From: Gammaproteobacteria bacterium
GTDB taxonomy: Bacteria > Pseudomonadota > Gammaproteobacteria > Steroidobacterales > Steroidobacteraceae
NCBI GenBank assembly: GCA_003134045.1
Contig: PLAH01000062.1
Location: forward strand, 1-32,184
DNA: 32,184 nt
Direction of reading: 5' to 3'
The notes below the pieces were generated by a model that saw nothing but the letters and a program-made list of their open reading frames with translations, was not told where the DNA came from and did no database searches. This document shows, in pieces, positions 16,384-23,740 of the stretch; the stretch's first letter is position 1, and each line of letters opens with the position of its first letter. The position numbers and the translations under genes are program-made.

Positions 16384-17153
16384 TTGAAGATCAGCGTGTC
16401 GAGTTCCTCGAACATGCGCCGATAGCAGTCCAAATAGGTTTGCGCGCCCTCCCGCAGCATCTGGCCCTGAGCCGGCAGTACATCCAGATACCGGCCCACA
16501 CAGACGCTCGCGTTCAGGATATGGTCCGGTTCATGGACATAGTGCGCCCGCATGTACTCGAACTCCGGCTGGTCGCGCGACAGACGGTACTGCGGGAAGT
16601 TGAGAAAAACATCATGCCATGACATGAATTCCTTCACGCTCGTCACCTCCGATGCGGTGTGGACCCCCAACGAGAAGCCCGTCGGCTGGCTGCGATACCA
16701 GTCAAATAATGCGTCGCCAAGTTGGATCGCCGAGGCGCATGCGTTGTCCCGCGCCTCCACTTCGTCGGCCGAAAGCCCAAGATGCTCGGCGAACCGCCGC
16801 GCCAGTTCCACGTGGTTGACGGTTTCGCGCAGCCCGTACTCATCCACCGCGGCGTCCAGAATGAGGGCACCGATCTCGTGGCCAGTTCTCGGCGCAAGCG
16901 CCAGCACCTCATCGGACACGCGTCCCGCCAAGATGGCAATTCCGCCAATGGCGTGACGATTGAACGCCGCCATACTCGCAAAGAACAGGCGAAGCTCATC
17001 GAGAGTCATCGCCCGCGACGAACAATGCCGGTTGAAAGTTCGCAGCGCCTCGACGGCCGGATGGGTGAAACACCCGTCGTAGATCGCGTTGGCCTCCGAA
17101 CGCAAGCCCTGCTGAACGGCGTCGATGTCCCGATTGCCAACGGCCGTGTCCAT
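16380..17153 (-). CDS. Haem-oxygenase-like diiron oxygenase (HDO; BesC/UndA-like)
   Basis: 257 aa from ATG 17153, chosen for the strong AAAGGAAAGGAT site just upstream. Almost entirely helical. The HDO/TenA-like pattern is visible: 'RTGHEIGALILDAAVDEYGLRETVNHVELARRFAEHLGL' (E93, D104-E105-Y106-G107, H114), E169 in 'GVHTASEVTS', and 'YMRAHYVHEPDHILNA' (H204, H207, D210, H211) supply candidate Fe ligands. HDO enzymes such as BesC and UndA use O2 at a transient diiron centre to fragment or decarboxylate amino acids and fatty acids. First gene of a three-gene overlapping operon downstream of a LysR gene. A coenzyme-free TenA/PqqC-like relative is the main alternative. Confidence 0.72.
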   Translation of the reverse strand: MDTAVGNRDIDAVQQGLRSEANAIYDGCFTHPAVEALRTFNRHCSSRAMTLDELRLFFASMAAFNRHAIGGIAILAGRVSDEVLALAPRTGHEIGALILDAAVDEYGLRETVNHVELARRFAEHLGLSADEVEARDNACASAIQLGDALFDWYRSQPTGFSLGVHTASEVTSVKEFMSWHDVFLNFPQYRLSRDQPEFEYMRAHYVHEPDHILNASVCVGRYLDVLPAQGQMLREGAQTYLDCYRRMFEELDTLIFK

Positions 17154-17237
17154 AAATCCTTTCCTTTCCGTAAGAGAACGCTCCCGGAGAGCGTGCCAAA
17201 CACGCCGTCGACACTCAACTGACATTTTGTTGCCCAT

Positions 17238-17258
17238 CGATTGACTTTTAGTCAATCG
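17238..17258. promoter_or_regulatory. Perfect inverted repeat upstream of the oxygenase operon
   Basis: CGATTGACT-TTT-AGTCAATCG has 9-base perfect arms. It lies 85 bases upstream of the diiron-oxygenase start and beyond the lysR stop. It is AT-rich, with no following T run on the minus strand, so an operator (possibly for the adjacent LysR protein) is likelier than a terminator. Confidence 0.5.
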
Positions 17259-17338
17259 AACGACGAAGGTCGGATTAATTTCCTCGGTCCGGGCAGGACA
17301 CTCAGGGCCGACAAATAACAGCGGGGATTACCGCCAAG

Positions 17339-18241
17339 TCAGGAATTGGCGCGCAAGCCATCCATGCGTTGAAATAGCCAATCGCGAAACGCCCGCAATA
17401 GCGGGTTTTCCAGCATCTCCGGCGAGGCGATAAAGTAATACGCGTTCTTCGACAACATCGATTGCGTGAACGGCTTGATGAGACGCCCCGCCGCCAAGTG
17501 ACTCGCCGCCAGGAAATCATCGCCCATCGCCACTCCCTGTCCGCGAACCGCGGCATCCAGGCAAAGCGAGTTTTCGTTGAAGATCGGCCCGATTTCCAGG
17601 CGCGGGTCGAACGTGGTCGAGCACATCCGCAGGTACTCGTCCCATTCGACGATCGATCGGTCATGCAGCAATACGTGATGCCGCAGATCCTCCGGCGAAT
17701 TGAGCGGTGACGATTTCACGAGTTCCTTCGCGCAAACCGGAAAGAGATGCGACCTGAACAGGAGCTCGCCATTTTCAACGTCGCTGCCCGCCGCGAAGTA
17801 TTGGATCGAACATCTCAAGCCCGAGTCCGGCAACGCCAAGAAGGTCTTTTCGGCGCGTATTTCGACCAGCGCATTGGGGACACTGGCATAGAAATCCGTG
17901 AGTCTCGGGACGAGCCATAGGCCGGCAAAATCCGGGTCAGCGGAGATGATGAGGCGCTCCTCGCCGTGAGTCGTACGCAGCAGCGCGAACGCCCGCTGAA
18001 TCTGCGTGAACCCGAGCGTCACGGCGCTGAGGGCTATGCGTCCCGCATCGGTCAAGACCAAACGCCGATTCTGGCGGTTGAACAGCTTGCGGTCGATCTG
18101 CTGTTCCAAATGTTGGATGTGCCGGCTGATCGCCGCTTCCGCAACGTGCAACTCGCCGGATGCCTTCTTGATGCTCTGATGCCGCGCGGCGGCCTCGAAC
18201 GCACGCAACGCGTTGAGCGGTGGAAGATTGAATTTCGCCAT
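17339..18241 (-). CDS. LysR-family regulator, GcvA-like
   Basis: A 300-aa LysR protein from ATG 18241, with GGGAGG just upstream. The N-terminal winged helix is typical of the GcvA subgroup: 'LPPLNALRAFEAAARHQSIKKASGELHVAEAAISRHIQHLEQQIDRKLFNRQNRRLVLTDAG'. The effector domain ends 'AFRDWLFQRM', also GcvA/AmpR-like. It is encoded immediately upstream of, and on the same strand as, the three-gene oxygenase/methyltransferase operon and is its likely regulator, with the palindrome at 17238-17258 and the direct repeats at 18318-18371 as candidate sites. Effector unknown, probably a small molecule related to the operon's product. Confidence 0.85.
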   Translation of the reverse strand: MAKFNLPPLNALRAFEAAARHQSIKKASGELHVAEAAISRHIQHLEQQIDRKLFNRQNRRLVLTDAGRIALSAVTLGFTQIQRAFALLRTTHGEERLIISADPDFAGLWLVPRLTDFYASVPNALVEIRAEKTFLALPDSGLRCSIQYFAAGSDVENGELLFRSHLFPVCAKELVKSSPLNSPEDLRHHVLLHDRSIVEWDEYLRMCSTTFDPRLEIGPIFNENSLCLDAAVRGQGVAMGDDFLAASHLAAGRLIKPFTQSMLSKNAYYFIASPEMLENPLLRAFRDWLFQRMDGLRANS

Positions 18242-18714
18242 GGCTGCCTCCCTGCGGCCTGCCGCTGAATACCAGCGCCGAGCAAGTATTACTACACGAA
18301 CCGAGCCAAAGCAACAACCGAACAAGTGCCAGTGAATATGCGTAGTTTGCGCAAAACTTCCGAACAAGTGCTTTCGTCGGCCAAAATATTGGCTACTCCG
18401 ATGCGCCGCGACAACGCACTCCTTCACACCATCCATGATCCGCGCCTGCTCAGGAATCGCGAGCGTCGCTGCGCCCACATGGGCCCGTCTAACTCAAATC
18501 CAATCAATCAGTTGTCGGCGCTCCCTTCGTGCGCACGCGATATTGATCGCGCCGTCGAGTTCTTCACCAAACCCGCACGCTTGAAGATTTACGCCCGTTC
18601 CGTTTCCGATTGCCACTCGAAAAACGTTGACGTATCGCGGTGTCCACGAGCAGGTTAAAGAGGCTGTCGCAAACAGCAAGTCGTTCGAAACACATTGTCA
18701 CAAGGAGATCAGTC
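18242..18714. other. Intergenic region between the lysR and lasso precursor genes
   Basis: This 473-base stretch has no recognisable gene. It contains a 12-base direct repeat (CCGAACAAGTGC) at 18318-18329 and 18360-18371, a small dyad GCCAA-AATA-TTGGC at about 18380-18393, a possible -35-like TTGACG at 18627-18632 upstream of the lasso genes, and the AAGGAG ribosome binding site of the precursor at 18702-18707. Divergent promoters for lysR and the lasso operon must lie here. Confidence 0.5.
18318..18371. repeat. Tandem 12-base direct repeat upstream of lysR
   Basis: CCGAACAAGTGC occurs at 18318-18329 and 18360-18371. The copies are 42 bases apart, about four helical turns, placing both on the same face of the DNA. 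Position upstream of the regulator gene suggests paired operator sites. Confidence 0.5.
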
Positions 18715-18810
18715 ATGATTATCGAACTCGGAAAGGTTATCGAAGTAACCCAAGACGCCAACCCGCATGGAAGCGCCGACTTCATTTTGCTGCGGGAGCC
18801 CATGGGCTGA
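18715..18810 (+). CDS. Lasso peptide precursor (31 aa)
   Basis: ATG at 18715 follows AAGGAG by 7 bases. The leader is MIIELGKVIEVTQ and the predicted core is DANPHGSADFILLREPMG. The leader has the 'LG....(L/V)T' pattern of proteobacterial lasso precursors, with the Thr at position -2 that the B protease requires. With that cut the core has Asp9 as ring-closing acidic residue (nine-residue macrolactam Asp1-Asp9) and a nine-residue tail with bulky Phe, Leu and Arg residues that could act as steric locks. Cutting one residue later would give Ala1-Asp8. The leader is very short (13 aa). The gene is directly followed by B and C genes. Not experimentally known; identification rests on motif and context. 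Confidence 0.8.
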   Translation: MIIELGKVIEVTQDANPHGSADFILLREPMG

Positions 18811-18818
18811 AGCGATCA

Positions 18819-18850
18819 GACCGGGGCGCGGCACAACCCGCGCCTCGGTC
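18819..18850 (+). promoter_or_regulatory. Stem-loop between lasso precursor and B gene
   Basis: GACCGGGGCGCGG pairs with CCGCGCCTCGGTC around a CACAAC loop: 13 pairs with a single G-U. It begins 8 bases after the precursor stop and no T run follows, so it is not a classic terminator. It probably stabilises the precursor message or limits read-through, keeping precursor in excess over the enzymes. Confidence 0.6.
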
Positions 18851-18876
18851 ACCCAGTCTAATCGTGCGGAGAAGCC

Positions 18877-19617
18877 GTGTATAACGAGGTCCCGTCGTAT
18901 TTTTTGGCCGCGCATTCATATTGCTGCGAGGTAGAAGACGGCGCAGTCATTCTTGACCTCCTCAATGGCACCTATATCGGCATTGATGCAGACTATCTGC
19001 CCGATTTGCGCGAAAGGATTCCCAATTGGCCGGAAACATCCGCAGCGAATCCCGCGTCGGCATGTATCTCAAAACGGACAGACGGGAATCTGATTGCCGA
19101 TCTCCTATCTCGCGGTGTACTCGTGACGCAACCGCTTCCCCGAAGACCTCCCTTTTCACCTACTGCATTGGTGGAACTGCGATCCGACGCCGGGCTACGC
19201 AACCAGCCACGAGTGCCATTCCGGGATCTCACGGCCTTTTTATTCGCTTGGTTCGACGCGCGGAGACGGATCGGAGACAAGAAATTGGCAGCCCTCCTCG
19301 AACACCTCGATCGAGGGAGGCGCCTAATTCGTCACGGCAATGCAGCTATTACCGTAGACGAAGTAGCGAAGCTGATGTCCTCCTTCCTTCGGACGCGCCT
19401 ATGGCTCTACACGGCCGCCAAGCATTGTCTATTTGACTCAGCCGTGCTTGCCAGTTTCCTCACGAGGCATGAAGTCGCCTGCACTCTTGTGATCGGCGTA
19501 TCGACCAAGCCCTTCGCCGCACACGCGTGGATCGAGTTCGGCCCCTATGTTTTAAACGATACCGCGGAGCACATCCAACTGTTCAAGCCCATTCTGCAGA
19601 TCGGACACCACCCCTAA
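18877..19617 (+). CDS. Lasso peptide maturation protease B (RRE plus transglutaminase-like peptidase)
   Basis: 246 aa from GTG 18877 with GGAGAAG upstream. The N-terminal ~85 residues form a PqqD-like RiPP recognition element ('YCCEVEDGAVILDLLNGTYIGID'), which binds the leader. The C-terminal half is the B2 cysteine peptidase: Cys184 in 'KHCLFDSAVLASFLTRHEVACTLVIGV', His216 in 'AHAWIEF' and Asp228 in 'YVLNDTAEHI', the expected catalytic triad. Fused RRE and peptidase is the usual arrangement in proteobacterial clusters. It removes the leader, using ATP in known systems, and hands the core to the cyclase. It lies 66 bases after the precursor and 6 bases before the cyclase gene. Confidence 0.9.
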   Translation: MYNEVPSYFLAAHSYCCEVEDGAVILDLLNGTYIGIDADYLPDLRERIPNWPETSAANPASACISKRTDGNLIADLLSRGVLVTQPLPRRPPFSPTALVELRSDAGLRNQPRVPFRDLTAFLFAWFDARRRIGDKKLAALLEHLDRGRRLIRHGNAAITVDEVAKLMSSFLRTRLWLYTAAKHCLFDSAVLASFLTRHEVACTLVIGVSTKPFAAHAWIEFGPYVLNDTAEHIQLFKPILQIGHHP

Positions 19618-19623
19618 CTCCCC

Positions 19624-21531
19624 ATGTACCGCTACCTCATCCTCGCCGGTAACCCCGAGAGCGCATCGGACGTTCGCTCGATGAGCGAAGTGCGCACGAG
19701 ACTTGCTGATTCATCAGACCACTGGCGATCCGCCGCGGACGGTCGCGGCTTCTACATTGCCTATATCGATAATCAACGCCCGCCCGATTCCGTAATCCGA
19801 CTAGAGCCGCGGTCGGGGGCAGTGCTTGGCAGAGCGTTCGGTGAACAAGATGGCTCGGCGAAGTCCTCCTACTCCACGATCCGCAGCTTTTCACGTGATC
19901 AGTCGGAAAGGATTGTTCGTTCAAGGGGACGATCCTTGGTGTCTGACTACTGGGGATACTACGTAGCTGCATTGCACTATGCGGAAAACGCCGAGACAGT
20001 GGTATTTCGCAGTCCGATGAGCCCCTTGGCATGTTATCAAGCCAAGCTCGGGACATTCAACATCTTCTTCTCCTGTCTGCAAGACTACATCGCATTGAAG
20101 CTGACACCGCTGTCGATCAACTGGGATAGCATAGTGGCGCAGGTCGTCGGCGGCGATTACCTGTCCCAGGAAACGGCGATCAACGAGATCCGGCATTTGG
20201 AATGTGGTGAAGCGGCTGAATGTTCACCGGTTGGCTGCCGCTACCATGTCTACTGGGATCCGCGGCATTTTGCGCAGGAGCGGTCGCTAAACCGTTTCCA
20301 GGATGCCGCGTCCGCCATTCGCCGCTCGGTCGATGATAGCGTCAATGCGCTCTCGTCCGGATATGACAATGTCCTGATGAATCTATCGGGCGGATTGGAC
20401 TCGTCGATCGTGCTTGGCGCGCTCCAACGATCTCCTCATCGGCCCACGGTTACCGCCGTTACCTATTACTCTAAGGGACCTGGCGACGAGCGTCGTTACG
20501 CCCGAAGTATGGCTCGCTCGGTTGATTGTCGTCTCATAGAGCATTCGAGAAATGAAGATCTGAGCTTGGAGCTATTTCGTGCCTGCAACTTGACCGTGCG
20601 CCCTGTCTTGAATATTTCCGCGCCTGATGTAGAAGTGCGCAACGGGCGATTGGCGCAGGACTTGTCGGCTGCCGCGATCTTTAACGGCGAACTCGGCGAC
20701 AACATTTTCGGCAGCGCGCCAAGTCCTGGTGTGCTCGTCGACTCTGTTCGACAAAACGGATACGGACGGGAATTCCTGCACGACGTCATGGACTACGCGC
20801 TGCTGACGAGGCAATCCGTGTGGCGAGCATTGGCGTTGGTGCGGCAGGAATCTGCCGATATTGACGACAACGCCAATCTCGGTGCAAGGCGCAGCCGGCG
20901 GTTCAGATCGTGTCAAGACTCCGAACAGGTCCTAGGATTCGCTTCGTCGGCGGCCGAAGAGCAGTACCTACATATAGGAGACCGGCTGCTGCATCCCTGG
21001 ATGCGGGGCGCTCGGAACCTGGCTCCGGGCTCGGGGCGACTCTTTTTCGGTCTCATTGTCGCCACGTCCCCGATGTACCACTCGCCTTTCGCCGACAACA
21101 ATGCCCCGACCCTAATCTCGCCGCTGGTTTCCCAGCTCCTCGCGGAAGTTTCGCTCCGGATACCAAGCTATTTGCATTGCAAAGACGGCGAAGATCGAGC
21201 AGTGGCTCGAAGTGCGTTTGCGGATGTGTTGCCAACCGATGTTCTTCATCGCAGAACCGGGAAAGGGGGTCCGGATTTATGGGCTAGAACTGTGGTCGAC
21301 AACAATGCGGTTTTTTTGCGCGAATTCCTCCTAGACGGCATTCTCGTACAACGTGGTCTCCTCGACCGCGTGAAAGTCGAAAACGCGCTGGCAAACCGAC
21401 TGGTAAAATCCACCGCCATGATTAGCGACATCTTTGTCAAACTTTATATCGAAGCGTGGCTTCGGCGATTCGGCGAGTCGCAAGTACGGTCACCTCCGCT
21501 CATTTCGCCTTCTGATCCGCAAGAACTTTGA
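19624..21531 (+). CDS. Lasso cyclase C (asparagine synthetase-like)
   Basis: 635 aa. The ATP-pyrophosphatase motif SGGLDSS is at residues 255-261, followed by 'TVTAVTYYSKGPGDERRYAR' and 'DLSAAAIFNGELGDNIFG', as in lasso cyclases and AsnB. The N-terminal glutaminase-like domain starts MYRYLILAG without the catalytic Cys2, as expected for lasso C proteins, which adenylate the ring Asp/Glu rather than transfer ammonia. It would activate Asp9 of the core and join it to the N-terminal amine of the threaded peptide. It starts 6 bases after the B stop. Its 3' end overlaps the convergent isopeptidase gene by 32 bases. No ABC exporter (D) gene follows, as in other isopeptidase-type clusters. Confidence 0.92.
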   Translation: MYRYLILAGNPESASDVRSMSEVRTRLADSSDHWRSAADGRGFYIAYIDNQRPPDSVIRLEPRSGAVLGRAFGEQDGSAKSSYSTIRSFSRDQSERIVRSRGRSLVSDYWGYYVAALHYAENAETVVFRSPMSPLACYQAKLGTFNIFFSCLQDYIALKLTPLSINWDSIVAQVVGGDYLSQETAINEIRHLECGEAAECSPVGCRYHVYWDPRHFAQERSLNRFQDAASAIRRSVDDSVNALSSGYDNVLMNLSGGLDSSIVLGALQRSPHRPTVTAVTYYSKGPGDERRYARSMARSVDCRLIEHSRNEDLSLELFRACNLTVRPVLNISAPDVEVRNGRLAQDLSAAAIFNGELGDNIFGSAPSPGVLVDSVRQNGYGREFLHDVMDYALLTRQSVWRALALVRQESADIDDNANLGARRSRRFRSCQDSEQVLGFASSAAEEQYLHIGDRLLHPWMRGARNLAPGSGRLFFGLIVATSPMYHSPFADNNAPTLISPLVSQLLAEVSLRIPSYLHCKDGEDRAVARSAFADVLPTDVLHRRTGKGGPDLWARTVVDNNAVFLREFLLDGILVQRGLLDRVKVENALANRLVKSTAMISDIFVKLYIEAWLRRFGESQVRSPPLISPSDPQEL

Positions 21532-23740
21532 GATTTCGCCAATGCGCGTATTGATCGGCCTTCAATGACGCGTCGTTTTCCCTACCAAGCAGCCAGAATT
21601 CAAACCAGTCGAGATTTCTCTGCGAGGAAATCAATTGATGTTCCGGGCGCGAGGTGACGTGACCATCGTTGGGATATACGAAGAAGTCGACAGGCACATG
21701 GTAATGCTGCAGGGCAGCGTAATACTCTAGTGCGGCCAGTGCCTCTTCTGCGTCGTACTCCATCAGTATGGGTGCCCGAATGCGGTTTGCGTTGAGACTG
21801 AACGCGACACTCTGGTAGTTTTTATACGTGTCACCATACGGGGGACCACCCATAATTTCCTCCTGGGCCTCTCGTATCTGTTTCATGCCTGCTTCCCAGT
21901 ACATGCCCGGCTCCGACAGAGTCCCGCCATTGTGCAATTCCACGACACTCAGAAGATTCGTCTGAGTAATCGCGAGTTGAGCCCAGAAGCCGGACAGACT
22001 ATGACCCATCATCCCGACGTGGTTCGGGTCGATGAGCCCCTCGGCGTTCAGCAGGCTGATGATTGCCTGCATACTCGATAATGGGCCGTAACCGAACGCC
22101 CGCGATCCTCGCGCAAAGTCGGGTCCCTCCCAGTCCTCATATCGTGGCGGGTTGAACAGGAGCACGGCTATTCCGTCCCGGGCCAATGCCTGCGCCGGAT
22201 ACGTAGTCAAATTACCGCTCGCTCGTGTGACAAATTCACCGGAGAAATTGTAGCCAATCAATACCAGCGGCACTCTACCTTCCGCGGACGCACGTCGGGG
22301 CAAAATCAGGAAGCCCGAAGTTTCATCGCCATAGGCATTCTTCCAATGCAGTTCTCGAACGGGTTGAAGCCTGATGGATTTGAATTCAGGATTGACTTCC
22401 GCGATGCTTCGAGCGGTGCCGTTATCAGTGTTTATCAGGGCGGGTGTCGGCGCCGTGGAGACTCCCTGCCGGACGCACGCCATCTGGGCTTTCGACACGA
22501 CACCGCAATCTTCCACCTTCTCCGTCAGAGCCGTAAGCCTGGTTTCCTCGCCTCCGCCTTCGGAAAGCGAGTAAAGCCCTGTAGTTCGCCGGTCATTCGC
22601 AATACCGTTCGACAAGAATAGAAGCGTGTGACGGTCCGAGTCCCAATGGAGCCAAGGCAATGCGCCGGGCCTTATCCGATCGCTTATTTTCCTTACGGAC
22701 TGGTCGATCAGGCTTCTAATATACAAGACATATGCGCTACGCACCGAACTTGACAAGTAAGCAATGGCGCGCTCATCGTGCGACCAGGCGACACTTTCGG
22801 GAGACCTGATATCTCCCCCAGCGGTCCCTTGAACCGATATTGACAATGAACCGGCATCGACCAGGGCCATCTCATCCGCCTCGCCGCCGTCTGCGCCGGA
22901 ATAGAAGAACGCAAGGCTCTTGCCGCTCGGCGACCACGACAAGGCCTCGATTCTGGACAACCATCGATGGGACGTAGTCCATACCAAGTGCTGCCGCTTC
23001 GCGCGGATATTATAAAGCCACAGTTGCGTCGACCGTTTTGCAACGGCCCAATCTCCTGCGATCAAATCCCTTGCGCCCATCGTCGATTCGTCGTAGCGAA
23101 ACCCATCCCTTGCCGCGACCGCCGCCTGCGACGGATCGATTGGCGGATCGACAACCAACGCGATATTCTCGCCGTTCGGTGCCCAGACGTAGTCCAGTAT
23201 TTTAGCGTCGCCTGGAGACTGCGATTTGGGCACAGCCTGCGTACTGGCCGATGCTTCTTTCGGCGATTGGGCTAGAACCTCGCTCGCTCGACGGGTCTTC
23301 AAGTCCAGACGCCAGATCTGTGTCGAACCCTTATCCGACGAAAGAAAAGTGACCGATTCGCCGTCCGGCGCCCACTGCAGGTGGGTAATGGTCGACTGCT
23401 CGATCAGCTTCTGGGGTCGATCTCGTCCTTCAGATGCAACGACGTATAATGCAACTCTGTAGCAGTCGCATGACCGAAACGCCTGTCTCACCAGGAACGC
23501 CACCCAGCGACCATTGGGTGACTGCCGCGGCTCATGCACGTCGCGGAACGAAACCATGTCCTCCAAGGTGATATCGCGTTCGACGGCCGAGTCCGTAGCC
23601 ACTGGTATGCTTATTGATGGGCCGCTGGCGTGCGCTACCTCCGCCTCACATTCAACTTCGAAGCCACACGCTCCAATCGAGCAGGCCATGAGCGCACTCA
23701 GCCACCCTGTCAAAGGCGATAGCATTCCGCGGGCTACCAT
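21500..23740 (-). CDS. Lasso peptide isopeptidase-like S9 serine peptidase
   Basis: 746 aa. An N-terminal hydrophobic segment ('MLSPLTGWLSALMACSIGAC') resembles a signal or lipoprotein signal, suggesting export. A beta-propeller follows ('FRDVHEPRQSPNGRWVAFLV', 'THLQWAPDGESVTFLS', 'DYVWAPNGENIALVV'), then an alpha/beta-hydrolase domain with Ser581 in 'GMMGHSLSGFWAQ', Asp663 in 'MEYDAEEALAALEYY' and His694 in 'YPNDGHVTSRPE', a complete triad. AtxE-type relatives next to TonB receptors in lasso clusters cut the macrolactam isopeptide bond and linearise the peptide. Start ATG 23740 overlaps the receptor stop by 7 bases, so translation is coupled. A general prolyl-oligopeptidase is the alternative, but the context is compelling. 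Confidence 0.85.
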   Translation of the reverse strand: MVARGMLSPLTGWLSALMACSIGACGFEVECEAEVAHASGPSISIPVATDSAVERDITLEDMVSFRDVHEPRQSPNGRWVAFLVRQAFRSCDCYRVALYVVASEGRDRPQKLIEQSTITHLQWAPDGESVTFLSSDKGSTQIWRLDLKTRRASEVLAQSPKEASASTQAVPKSQSPGDAKILDYVWAPNGENIALVVDPPIDPSQAAVAARDGFRYDESTMGARDLIAGDWAVAKRSTQLWLYNIRAKRQHLVWTTSHRWLSRIEALSWSPSGKSLAFFYSGADGGEADEMALVDAGSLSISVQGTAGGDIRSPESVAWSHDERAIAYLSSSVRSAYVLYIRSLIDQSVRKISDRIRPGALPWLHWDSDRHTLLFLSNGIANDRRTTGLYSLSEGGGEETRLTALTEKVEDCGVVSKAQMACVRQGVSTAPTPALINTDNGTARSIAEVNPEFKSIRLQPVRELHWKNAYGDETSGFLILPRRASAEGRVPLVLIGYNFSGEFVTRASGNLTTYPAQALARDGIAVLLFNPPRYEDWEGPDFARGSRAFGYGPLSSMQAIISLLNAEGLIDPNHVGMMGHSLSGFWAQLAITQTNLLSVVELHNGGTLSEPGMYWEAGMKQIREAQEEIMGGPPYGDTYKNYQSVAFSLNANRIRAPILMEYDAEEALAALEYYAALQHYHVPVDFFVYPNDGHVTSRPEHQLISSQRNLDWFEFWLLGRENDASLKADQYAHWRNLKVLADQKAK

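Noticed and set aside
15574..16425. Plus-strand open frame of 283 codons
   Set aside because: Antisense to the 2-oxoglutarate oxygenase, whose HxD...H triad and overlaps with neighbours are clear.
18326..18658. Plus-strand frame of 110 codons between lysR and the lasso genes
   Set aside because: No recognisable domain, no convincing ribosome binding site, and it covers repeats and probable promoter sequence.
18627..18884. Plus-strand frame of 85 codons covering the lasso precursor in another frame
   Set aside because: Very basic, without motifs; the 31-codon frame within it has the ribosome binding site, leader pattern and correct context.
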